A DNA stretch of 24,640 bases, from NCBI GenBank assembly GCA_038323265.1, contig JBBQGT010000037.1, forward strand, positions 1 through 24,640, written 5' to 3'. Numbering within the stretch: the first letter of the stretch is position 1; the number at the start of each line of letters is the position of its first letter. Below are positions 9,671 through 18,087 of the stretch, piece by piece. The DNA comes from PNKC01 sp038323265 (GTDB taxonomy: Bacteria > Chloroflexota > Dehalococcoidia > Tepidiformales > Tepidiformaceae). The notes under the pieces are model-generated. The model saw only the letters and a list, made by a program, of their open reading frames with translations, searched no databases and was not told the DNA's origin. The position numbers and the translations under genes are program-made.

Positions 9671-9681
9671 GATACGGTATC
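9671..9681. repeat. 11-bp palindrome in the divergent rnc / zinc-protein promoter region
   Basis: GATAC-G-GTATC is a perfect inverted repeat in the 133-bp gap between the rnc operon and the plus-strand zinc-protein genes. It lies one base upstream of the rnc -35 box. On the plus strand its right arm overlaps a weak -10-like TATCGT. It could be an operator acting on both directions, or a chance palindrome. Confidence 0.3.
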
Positions 9682-9705
9682 GTTTTCGAGGGAGCGCTTC
9701 ACGCT

Positions 9706-10086
9706 ATGACAACAGCAGAAAATTCATGCTCGGTTTGCGGATTGTCCATTGCTGCCCACATGTTCGCGACCTGCGATACGTGCGGGAAGGTGTTTCACCT
9801 AAATCAGCGTACCGACCTGCCCGGAGACGACTGCGGTCAGGTGTGGATCAACGAGGAACATCTTGGGCTCGAATTCGGCTGCGACAGTTGTCTCAACCCT
9901 CCCGAACCGGAGGGCAACCTGGACGACGTCCTGGATCTCGCAGAGGCGGCGCAGGCTGCCGGGATGACCGAGGAATGGATTGGCCAGGCGGCAGCGGCGG
10001 GCGATTTACGACATCGGCGGACTGCGAGCGGGGTGTATCTCTTCGAACGTCGAGATGTGCTGTCCTTCGCCCAGGGACCGAAATGA
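9706..10086 (+). CDS. Small protein with C4HC3 (PHD-like) zinc module and excisionase-like HTH
   Basis: A 126-residue cytoplasmic protein. Residues 8-62 carry CxxC (8, 11), CxxC (23, 26), His31 in CGKVFH, Cys43 and CxxC (59, 62). The order and spacing resemble a cross-brace PHD or treble-clef zinc finger. After a Pro/Glu linker, residues 74-122 look like an excisionase/MerR-type helix-turn-helix: DLAEAAQAAGMTEEWIGQ, then AGDLRHRR and VYLFERRDVL. A DNA-binding or adaptor role is inferred; I do not recognise a named family. GGGAG lies upstream with a long spacer of about 11 bases. The stop overlaps the next start (ATGA). Confidence 0.75.
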   Translation: MTTAENSCSVCGLSIAAHMFATCDTCGKVFHLNQRTDLPGDDCGQVWINEEHLGLEFGCDSCLNPPEPEGNLDDVLDLAEAAQAAGMTEEWIGQAAAAGDLRHRRTASGVYLFERRDVLSFAQGPK

Positions 10087-10313
10087 ATGCGGACGTATGC
10101 TGCGAGTGCAAGGGTCCTGCGGGGACGAGGAGTGTGCTGGTGTGTGCTGATTGCGGTGGCTGGTTCCACTATCCGGACGCGCGCGTGAACGAGGCAGGAG
10201 AGAAGTGCGGAGTGCACGAGATTGGCTTCCGTAACCTGTTGGGGCGAGACGTGGTACCGCTCTGCCAACGTTGTGACGTGGCGTTCCGGCTGCGCTTCGG
10301 CGTGCCATCGTGA
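10083..10313 (+). CDS. Small C4HC3 zinc protein, paralogue of the preceding gene product
   Basis: A 76-residue protein starting at an ATG that overlaps the previous stop (ATGA). Metal ligands are C6/C9, C21/C24, H29, C42 and C61/C64. The spacings x2, x11, x2, x4, x12, x18 and x2 nearly equal those of its neighbour (x2, x11, x2, x4, x11, x15, x2). CADCGGWFH resembles the CxxC..WFH core of PHD fingers. It lacks the HTH, so it consists of the zinc module alone. The function is unknown; protein-protein or RNA contact is possible. The stop overlaps the GTG of the next gene, so three genes are translated as a coupled unit. Confidence 0.72.
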   Translation: MNADVCCECKGPAGTRSVLVCADCGGWFHYPDARVNEAGEKCGVHEIGFRNLLGRDVVPLCQRCDVAFRLRFGVPS

Positions 10314-10651
10314 GCGCCTCCAAGCGGCGGGCGAAACGCCCGGCAGTGGGCAGTGCGAGGGGCGTACAGGCGAGCGGCGATGGCGTCGCCGCACCTCTGC
10401 CTTATGTGCCTGTCGCGATGCCAGACTGGAAGTGGAAGACGTTCCCAGTCTACTTCGCGCTTTCGATGGGCGGGTTCATCGGGCTCTATTTTGGGGTGCT
10501 GGTGCAGGCGGCGGAGAATTCGGCGCTGACCTATGCAGTGTTCGTGGTGTTTGCGCTGCTGCTGGGATTTGGGCTGTCACGGCTGACGACGCGGTTTCTG
10601 ATTAGCAGGAATTGGGTGAAGCCGAGGCCAGCGAAGCGACGGCGCTCGTAG
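10310..10651 (+). CDS. Small membrane protein with two transmembrane helices, unknown function
   Basis: A 113-residue product starting at GTG within a GTGA overlap. A basic, Ala/Gly-rich N-terminus (1-40) is followed by transmembrane helices near 46-66 (PVYFALSMGGFIGLYFGVLV) and 72-92, and a very basic tail (RPAKRRRS). Both termini are positively charged, so both are predicted to be cytoplasmic. I do not recognise the family. Coupling to the two zinc proteins suggests a shared function, perhaps membrane recruitment. An internal ATG at residue 37 is a possible alternative start. Confidence 0.65.
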   Translation: MSASKRRAKRPAVGSARGVQASGDGVAAPLPYVPVAMPDWKWKTFPVYFALSMGGFIGLYFGVLVQAAENSALTYAVFVVFALLLGFGLSRLTTRFLISRNWVKPRPAKRRRS

Positions 10652-10694
10652 TAGTCGAACGCGCGGGCGGCAGAGCAATAGTTGAGCCTCGCGG

Positions 10695-10720
10695 CCGAGT
10701 GGGGATCTCTCCCGGATCGG
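10695..10720. terminator. Imperfect hairpin between convergent genes, possible terminator
   Basis: In the 87-bp gap between convergent genes, CCGA and GGGA pair with TCCC and TCGG around a TCTC loop, interrupted by two mismatches and one wobble pair. There is no strong T tract on either side, so intrinsic termination is uncertain. Confidence 0.3.
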
Positions 10721-10738
10721 TCGCGGCGCCGTTTCTAG

Positions 10739-12556
<1,818 letters not shown>

Positions 12557-12609
12557 GGTGACCATCTCCGCTTGGGTATGCTCGAAGTGAGGCCCCTCGA
12601 ACAAGGAAT

Positions 12610-12628
12610 GTCCCTAGTGGAGACACTT
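12610..12628 (-). promoter_or_regulatory. Candidate regulatory element upstream of the monooxygenase gene
   Basis: On the plus strand this reads GTCCCTAGTGGAGACACTT. A copy matching at 15 of 19 positions lies upstream of the crotonase gene at 24109-24127. TGTC/GACA ends (12609-12612 and 12622-12625) and GAGAC/GTCTC (12620-12624 and 12631-12635) form overlapping inverted repeats, as operators often do. It lies 53 bp upstream of the chosen start. Confidence 0.4.
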
Positions 12629-12730
12629 TAGTCTCACGGTTGAGGACTGCAAGGGCTTGGAGCGAGCGCGGTGGCGCACGGAAGAGCTTGCTCGGGCCGA
12701 CATCGCACCCCCTTGCTGACGCGCGCGGTA

Positions 12731-12793
12731 CGGATGCGAGCAGAGGGCTAGTTGCTGGCGGCAATGCATGTGCCGGGTAGCTGCTCGCATCCG
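12731..12793. repeat. Perfect 13-bp inverted repeat with a nested inner hairpin
   Basis: CGGATGCGAGCAG (12731-12743) is the exact reverse complement of CTGCTCGCATCCG (12781-12793). Inside the 37-base spacer, CGGCA (12759-12763) pairs with TGCCG (12771-12775) around ATGCATG. It starts 32 bp downstream of the DUF35 stop on the minus strand. It could be a terminator or mRNA-stabilising structure for the thiolase/DUF35 transcript, although no T tract follows, or an operator or element remnant. No protein is supported in 12557-12824. Confidence 0.6.
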
Positions 12794-12824
12794 GTCGCCC
12801 AGTAAGAAGGGAGCGCCGGGCGGT

Positions 12825-13229
12825 TTACGCGGGGGTGAACATGGGGAGCGAGATGCCGCTTTCCTGGTCTTCCCACTGGAGATTGACGCGCTGGCCGATC
12901 TTCGCGTCCTTCACGGGGTCGGCGAGCCCGACGATGTTGGTGAGAACGCGGAAGCCTTCGTCAACATCGACGTACGCGACGGCATACGGGCCGAGGGCGG
13001 CGAAGGCCGGGTGCCGGTTGAGGCGGACGACGCTGTAGGTATAAACCGTGCCTTCGCCCTTGGATTCGCGCGTCTCCATCTTACTGGAGCCGCAGGTTGG
13101 GCAGTGAGCGCGCGGAAAGTAGACGACGTGAGCGTTGGCACAGACCTGGTAGGTGAGCTTGTGCTCCCTGGTGGCGTCCCAGAAGGGCTGCGTATCGGGT
13201 TCGGGGAATCGTGGTTGTGGTCGTGGCAT
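12825..13229 (-). CDS. DUF35 OB-fold protein, partner of the SCP2-type thiolase
   Basis: A 134-residue protein with an N-terminal helix (PFWDATREHKL), a rubredoxin-like zinc region (C30, C43, C46) and an OB-fold (about 55-130, including GEGTVYTYSVV and PYAVAYVDVD). In the family, DUF35 proteins bind thiolase-fold enzymes and complete acyl-CoA active sites or channels. One usual zinc ligand is missing: the first CxxC is CANA with His34 following, so the metal may be absent or ligated differently. The start ATG at 13229 lies one base after the thiolase stop; upstream in-frame sequence is only a shadow of the thiolase gene. Tight spacing implies a stoichiometric complex. Confidence 0.9.
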   Translation of the reverse strand: MPRPQPRFPEPDTQPFWDATREHKLTYQVCANAHVVYFPRAHCPTCGSSKMETRESKGEGTVYTYSVVRLNRHPAFAALGPYAVAYVDVDEGFRVLTNIVGLADPVKDAKIGQRVNLQWEDQESGISLPMFTPA

Positions 13230-13230
13230 G

Positions 13231-14436
13231 TCAGTCTCCGGCGAGGATGATGGTGCCACCGGTGTGGCTGGTGGCGAGCATGCCGCCGTTTCCGTGGGCG
13301 ACGGCGAGTTTGGCGCCTTCAACCTGGGAAGTGGATTCGCCGCGCAATTGGCGGGCCGCTTCGAGGAGGAGGAAGATGCCGCGCATGCCCGGGTGGTTCG
13401 AGCTGAGGCCGCCGCCGTCGGTGTTGATGACGGGTTTGAGCGGGCTCTTGTAGTGGAGTCGCTCGCCGGCGACGAACGCTCCGCCTTCGCCCTTTTTGCA
13501 AAAGCCGAGGTCTTCGAGCATGACAAGGACGGTGATGGTGAACGAGTCGTAAATCATGGCGATGTCGATTTCGGCAGGCGTTACGCCGGCCTCGGCGAAG
13601 GCGGGGGGGCCCGACTGGGCGGCCGCACTGACGGTTATGTCGTTGCCGTTTTCCGAATATTTCGTCGCTTCGCCGCTGCCGATTATCCAGACTGGCTTCT
13701 TCTTGCAGTTCCGGGCGACTTCGGGCGAGGCGATCACGACCGCTCCGCCCCCATCCGAGACCATGCAGCACTCGAGCAGGTGCAGGGGGTCGGCGACCAT
13801 CCGGGAGTTGAGGACGTCCTCGACGGTGATTTCGTTGACACCGACGAACTCGAGGTCCTTCATCGCCTGGACGGCTTCGGGGTTGCGCATGGCGTGGGCG
13901 CGGGTGGCGACGGAGATGGCGGCGAGCTGCTCCGAGGTGGTGCCGTACTGGAACATGTGACGGCTGGCGACCATGCCGTAGTTGGAGATGAGGGTCATGC
14001 CCCACGGGTCAGTCATGTTGCTAAGGGGGCTGGACGAGCCGGGGCTGTAGCCGCCACCACCACCGCCGCCTGTACCGATGCGCCGCATATCGCTGTGGGC
14101 GGTGGAGCCGTAGGTGAGGAGGGCAACTTTGCACTTGCCGGCGGCGATGTCGCGGCGGGCGTGGGCGGCGTGGAATTCGTAGGAGCTGCCGCCGACCTGC
14201 GTGGTATCGATGACGGTCGGCTTGAAGCCGAAGTACTCGGCGAGACCGAGTCCCGCGGAGCCCGCGCCGTCCTGGGCATCGTAGAGGCCGTCGACATCGC
14301 TCCACGAGAGGCCGGCGTCTTCGAGCGCTTTGGCGGCACACTCGGCCTTCATCTGGAGGGAGGTGATGCCGGGTGCTTTCCGCAAGGGATATTCGTAGAT
14401 GCCGACGATGGCCGCATCACGCTTCTGAGAAACCAT
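13231..14436 (-). CDS. SCP2/Ltp-type thiolase-fold enzyme lacking catalytic cysteines (possible retro-aldolase)
   Basis: A 401-residue thiolase-superfamily protein of the SCP-x/lipid-transfer branch. The nucleophile loop reads QVGGSSYEFHAA (80-91) with no cysteine, and the C-terminal loop is AHGNGGMLA (380-388), also without cysteine. The NHPGMRG loop (H348) is kept. YDSFT (296-300) has Tyr where many thiolases have His. Loss of both cysteines, Tyr at this position and a DUF35 partner resemble Ltp2-type steroid side-chain aldolases, so C-C cleavage rather than thiolysis is inferred. A run of seven glycines (123-129) is unusual. The ATG is preceded by AGGAG with an 8-base spacer. It is the first gene before DUF35. 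Confidence 0.9.
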   Translation of the reverse strand: MVSQKRDAAIVGIYEYPLRKAPGITSLQMKAECAAKALEDAGLSWSDVDGLYDAQDGAGSAGLGLAEYFGFKPTVIDTTQVGGSSYEFHAAHARRDIAAGKCKVALLTYGSTAHSDMRRIGTGGGGGGGYSPGSSSPLSNMTDPWGMTLISNYGMVASRHMFQYGTTSEQLAAISVATRAHAMRNPEAVQAMKDLEFVGVNEITVEDVLNSRMVADPLHLLECCMVSDGGGAVVIASPEVARNCKKKPVWIIGSGEATKYSENGNDITVSAAAQSGPPAFAEAGVTPAEIDIAMIYDSFTITVLVMLEDLGFCKKGEGGAFVAGERLHYKSPLKPVINTDGGGLSSNHPGMRGIFLLLEAARQLRGESTSQVEGAKLAVAHGNGGMLATSHTGGTIILAGD

Positions 14437-14484
14437 GCACGTGTCTCCTTGGGGCAGCTGCGAACCGCTCGCCGCCTTTGCAGG

Positions 14485-14513
14485 ACTGTAAGGAGGGGTG
14501 AGGGGATCGTCAA
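14485..14513 (-). promoter_or_regulatory. Sigma70-type promoter of the thiolase/DUF35 genes
   Basis: On the minus strand, TTGACG (14513-14508, 5/6 match) and TACAGT (14490-14485, 4/6 match) are 17 bases apart. Transcription would begin near 14478, about 40 nt before the thiolase ATG. The site lies in the 120-bp gap shared with comEC. Confidence 0.5.
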
Positions 14514-14556
14514 CGCAAGAGCGAGGCGTACGGGATTCTGGTAGCGTGCCGCTCCG

Positions 14557-16893
14557 ATGACGCTGCCGATTATTGCCCTGGCGTGGCTGTTTGCTATGGC
14601 GGCCGTGGCCCTTTGGAGCGCGCCGTGGTGGACGGTGGGCGTAATTCTGTTCGGAGCGCTTCCATTGGTTTATGCCAGGTTCGGGACTCGCGGGGTGGTG
14701 ATCGTCTACTTTTCAGCGTTGCTAGCACTGGCTGGCGGGTTCCGTTTCGAACGTTGGGAGACTCGCGATGCGCCGGACGTTGCGCGATATGTGGGGCAAA
14801 GCGTGGAGCTGGAGGGCGAGGTGGCGTCCGAGCCGGACGCCGGGCTAACTACCGCGAGCTATGAAGTAGAGGTCCGTCAGGTCACGGCGGCGGGGGAGCG
14901 GCGCGCGACGAAGGGCAAAGTGCGGATCACTGTGAACCAGTACGCCGAGTACCTGCCGGGCACCGCAGTCCTACTGACAGGCAAGCTGCAAGAGCCGCCA
15001 GTCTTCGAGGATTTTGATTACCGCAGCTACCTGGCGCGGCGCGGGGTGGTAGCGACGATGCTGTTTGCGAAGGTGGAGGTAACGGGCGAGCCGGGCCGTT
15101 GGGCGATCGCACGGAACCTGGCCGAGGCGCGGCTGAATTTGCAGCATTCGCTCGAACGGTCACTCCCTGAGCCGGAGGCGTCTTTGGGCGCGGGCGTGGC
15201 GTTTGGCCGGGACGGCAACCTGCCGGATGACCTCTACGCCGATTTTCGAACGACTGGTTTGGCGCACATCGTAGCGGTATCGGGCTCGAACGTGACGTTG
15301 ATCACGGCGTTGACCTTCCTGGTGACGGTGCCGTTGTTCGGGCGACGGTGGGCGTTGGTGCCTGCGTGTCTGGCGGTTGGCGGCTATCTCTTGATCGCTG
15401 GTCTTTCGCCGAGCGTAGTGCGGGCAGGGGTGATGGCGGCGGTCTTCCTCTTCGGGACATACCTCGGGCGGCAGCAGAGCGCGCTTTCGGCATTGGGTAC
15501 GGCGGCAGTCGTGATGACAGCGTGGAGTCCGTCTGTAGCTCGAGACCTCGGGTTTCAGTTGAGCCTATCGGCAACTGCAGGGCTGGTGGTGTTTGGGCCG
15601 TGGATCCGCTGGGCGTTGAAGGCTGCAACGGACCGAACCGGAGGCCACTCGCCCGTGCCGGGGCTCGCCATTGACGTTGCAGCGCTGACCCTTTCAGCGA
15701 CTGTGGCGACGCTGCCGATTACGTGGGTGAATTTCGGGCAGATTTCGCTGATTGGGCCGCTGGCGAACATCGTGGTCGAGCCCGCTTTTGTGTTGGCGTT
15801 CTGGCTGAGTGCGCTCGCGGCCGTGGTGGGCCTGGTGGATGCCTCAGCGGGGCAGGTGATGGGCGTAATTGCCTACTACCCGCTGGCGTTCGTCACGGCG
15901 ACGGCGCGCGCTTTGGCGAACCTTCCGTTCGCGGCCATTTCGGTGCCTGAACTATCTGGGAGCGCGGCGTTGGTTGGCTACGCCGTCCTGGCGGCGCTGG
16001 GATGGCCAGCCTATCGGCGCTTGGCGCCATCTGCGCCGCAGATTGGGACGCGGAGCGACCAGCGGAGGCGCAAGCACGTGCTGATTGGCGCGGCGGCTGG
16101 CGCGTGCCTGGTGCTGGCGATCCCGGTGAGCCTGTTGCCTTCGCGTGGGCCGGGCGCGCTGGAGATGACTGTTCTGGATGTCGGGCAAGGTGATGCCATC
16201 CTCCTAACCACACCGTCTGGAAAGCGCTTTCTCGTGGACGGCGGGCCGAGCGGCATCGAACTGGCGCGGCAGTTGGGGGCTGTGTTGCCGCACTGGGACC
16301 ACAGCATCGAAGGGGTGCTGGTGACTCATCCGCAGGAGGACCACATCGCCGGCCTCCCGGCGATCCTGGACCGCTACGATGTCGCGGTTGAACGTGACAC
16401 TGGAGTTACGGGTGCGATCGTTTCGTACGGCGAGTACCGAGCACGGGCGGGCGAGCGGGTTGAGATACGAGCGGGAGATTCGTTCGAAACAGACGGCGTG
16501 AAATTCGAAGTGCTTTGGCCTCCGCCCGACTACCCAACGAAAGAGTTGAACAACACTTCAATCATCTTGCGGGTGACGTACGGCGATGTGCGGTTCCTGC
16601 TGACTGGCGATTCCGAAAGGCCCGCGCAGTTAGCCCTAATGGCCACCACCAACGTCTCGGCGGCGGTGCTGAAGGTGCCGCATCACGGTTCGAAGACTAC
16701 CGACCCGGTATTCCTGGCGGCGGTGAACCCAAAAGTGGCGGTCATCTCGGTGGGGGCGGACAACAAGTTCGGCCACCCGGCTCCAGGGATTTTGGAGGCG
16801 CTTTCGAGCGTCCGGACTTTTCGTACCGATCTCTCTGGGCGAGTCACGGTGCGGACGGACGGAAAGACAGTCGCTGTCACGACGCAGCGCTGA
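14557..16893 (+). CDS. comEC: ComEC/Rec2 DNA uptake channel with MBL-fold domain
   Basis: The 778-residue inner-membrane protein should carry single-stranded DNA into the cytoplasm during natural transformation. N-terminal membrane helices and a DUF4131/OB-like region (about 1-190) are followed by the Competence domain (about 200-490), beginning HIVAVSGSNVTLI near 233-245. The C-terminal metallo-beta-lactamase domain starts near LDVGQGDAILL (538-548). The MBL motif is THPQEDH (590-596), with later HHGS (709-712). These features and the length match full three-domain ComEC proteins. No clear Shine-Dalgarno motif precedes the ATG at 14557. Other transformation genes are not adjacent, but a comM/YifB fragment lies at the right edge. 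Confidence 0.95.
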   Translation: MTLPIIALAWLFAMAAVALWSAPWWTVGVILFGALPLVYARFGTRGVVIVYFSALLALAGGFRFERWETRDAPDVARYVGQSVELEGEVASEPDAGLTTASYEVEVRQVTAAGERRATKGKVRITVNQYAEYLPGTAVLLTGKLQEPPVFEDFDYRSYLARRGVVATMLFAKVEVTGEPGRWAIARNLAEARLNLQHSLERSLPEPEASLGAGVAFGRDGNLPDDLYADFRTTGLAHIVAVSGSNVTLITALTFLVTVPLFGRRWALVPACLAVGGYLLIAGLSPSVVRAGVMAAVFLFGTYLGRQQSALSALGTAAVVMTAWSPSVARDLGFQLSLSATAGLVVFGPWIRWALKAATDRTGGHSPVPGLAIDVAALTLSATVATLPITWVNFGQISLIGPLANIVVEPAFVLAFWLSALAAVVGLVDASAGQVMGVIAYYPLAFVTATARALANLPFAAISVPELSGSAALVGYAVLAALGWPAYRRLAPSAPQIGTRSDQRRRKHVLIGAAAGACLVLAIPVSLLPSRGPGALEMTVLDVGQGDAILLTTPSGKRFLVDGGPSGIELARQLGAVLPHWDHSIEGVLVTHPQEDHIAGLPAILDRYDVAVERDTGVTGAIVSYGEYRARAGERVEIRAGDSFETDGVKFEVLWPPPDYPTKELNNTSIILRVTYGDVRFLLTGDSERPAQLALMATTNVSAAVLKVPHHGSKTTDPVFLAAVNPKVAVISVGADNKFGHPAPGILEALSSVRTFRTDLSGRVTVRTDGKTVAVTTQR

Positions 16894-16933
16894 AGGTTCG
16901 CCCGTTTTCGGCGATGCGATTACGTTGAAGCCA

Positions 16934-16960
16934 GCGCGCTCGAAGATTCGCGCGCATTTT
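16934..16960 (+). terminator. Possible intrinsic terminator after comEC
   Basis: GCGCGC (16934-16939) pairs with GCGCGC (16950-16955) across a 10-base loop and is followed by ATTTT. It ends four bases before the rph ribosome-binding site, so it could instead restrict rph translation. The stem is short. Confidence 0.35.
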
Positions 16961-16974
16961 GAATGGAGTGCCCA

Positions 16975-17709
16975 TTGACCTCACGAATTGATGGCCGTAA
17001 CACGAACCAGTTGCGTCCGGTACGGATTGAAACGAACGTCCTGGATTTTGCGGAAGGCAGCTGCATCATCGAGTTCGGGCGGACGCGTGTGCTCTGCGCG
17101 GCGAGCGTGGAGGACCGGCAGCCAGGGTTCCTGCGAAACACACCAAGCGGGTGGGTGACGGCCGAGTACTCGATGCTGCCGCGAGCTACGCACACGCGTA
17201 GTCAGCGCGAAGTTGAGCGCGGGCGGCCAGGGGGGCGCACGCAGGAGATCCAGCGGCTGGTTGGGCGCTCACTGCGTGGGGTGGTGAATTTGGAGATGCT
17301 CGGGCAGCGGACGATAACCGTTGACTGCGACGTGCTACAGGCTGACGGCGGGACTCGCACAGCTTCGATCACGGGTGCTTTCGTGGCACTGCAGATTGCG
17401 ATTGGGAAGCTCGTCAAGGCGGGGACGGTCTCGTCGGCGGCGATTCAATCACCGGTGGCAGCGGTCTCCGTGGGGATCATCAAGGGCGTGCCGATGCTCG
17501 ACCTCTGCTACGAAGAGGATTCGACGGCGGAAGTGGACTTCAACGTGGTGATGACGGGCGAGGACGCCTTCGTCGAGGTTCAGGGGACAGCGGAGGGGAA
17601 GCCGTTCAGTCGCTCGGGGATGGATGAGTTGATGGACATGGCGAAGGCGGGGATTGCCCAGTTGTTCGAAGCGCAACAGACGGCGCTGGCCGGCAATCAG
17701 CCGACGTAG
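16975..17709 (+). CDS. rph: Ribonuclease PH
   Basis: This phosphorolytic 3'-5' exoribonuclease trims tRNA 3' ends using phosphate. The product has 244 residues and aligns along its length with the family: DGRNTNQLRPV at the N-terminus, then GWVTAEYSMLPRATHTR, GGRTQEIQRLVGRSLR, VDCDVLQADGGTRTASITGA, the metal-binding acidic stretch YEEDSTAEVDFNVVMT, and VEVQGTAEG. I prefer the TTG at 16975: GGAG lies 6 bases upstream and the resulting N-terminus matches the family. An ATG at 16963 would add four residues but has no ribosome site. The 3' end overlaps the convergent HIT gene by 13 bp. Confidence 0.95.
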   Translation: MTSRIDGRNTNQLRPVRIETNVLDFAEGSCIIEFGRTRVLCAASVEDRQPGFLRNTPSGWVTAEYSMLPRATHTRSQREVERGRPGGRTQEIQRLVGRSLRGVVNLEMLGQRTITVDCDVLQADGGTRTASITGAFVALQIAIGKLVKAGTVSSAAIQSPVAAVSVGIIKGVPMLDLCYEEDSTAEVDFNVVMTGEDAFVEVQGTAEGKPFSRSGMDELMDMAKAGIAQLFEAQQTALAGNQPT

Positions 17710-18023
17710 TGGCCCAAGAACGTGCCGCCTATGATGTGCAGGTGGCCATGCTCCTGGCTCTGCATGGCGTCGTATCCAAAGTTGGAGACCAAACGGAACC
17801 CGTTAGGGCAGTGCTGCTTGCCGATTTCGCTGGCGATTTTGCCAACCTTACCAATGTCGTCCCAGAGTTCGGATTGGGTGGTGTGGCGTTTGGTCATGGC
17901 GAGCATCATGACCGGCACCCAGCGCAGGATATTTTGAAGCACGACGATGTCGTCATCCTCGTAGATGACGTTGCCCGGCTCACGCCCAGCTACAATGTTG
18001 CAAAAGACACAGTACGAGCGCAT
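17697..18023 (-). CDS. HIT-family nucleotide hydrolase or transferase
   Basis: A 108-residue histidine-triad protein, a small cytoplasmic enzyme acting on nucleoside phosphoramidates or dinucleotides. The motif EHGHLHII (91-98) gives the H-x-H-x-H triad, with H94 the expected nucleophile. The N-terminus CVFCNIVAGREP (5-16) is typical and holds a CxxC that may bind zinc. The central KRHTT plus SNFGYDAMQSQ region also fits the fold. The ATG at 18023 has no strong ribosome site. On the minus strand, TAAGAT (about 18038-18043) could be its -10 box. It is convergent with rph, overlapping it tail to tail, and divergent from the DUF1015 gene. Confidence 0.92.
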   Translation of the reverse strand: MRSYCVFCNIVAGREPGNVIYEDDDIVVLQNILRWVPVMMLAMTKRHTTQSELWDDIGKVGKIASEIGKQHCPNGFRLVSNFGYDAMQSQEHGHLHIIGGTFLGHYVG

Positions 18024-18087
18024 GCGGTGGTTCGATCTTAGATTCGCCGCGCCGCTGGAACAAACGAGACGCCCCAGAGGAGACCAG

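Noticed and set aside
13153..14544. A 463-codon plus-strand frame opposite the thiolase gene
   Set aside because: Shadow of the thiolase and DUF35 genes; the sequence is Gly/Asp/Val-rich without domains.
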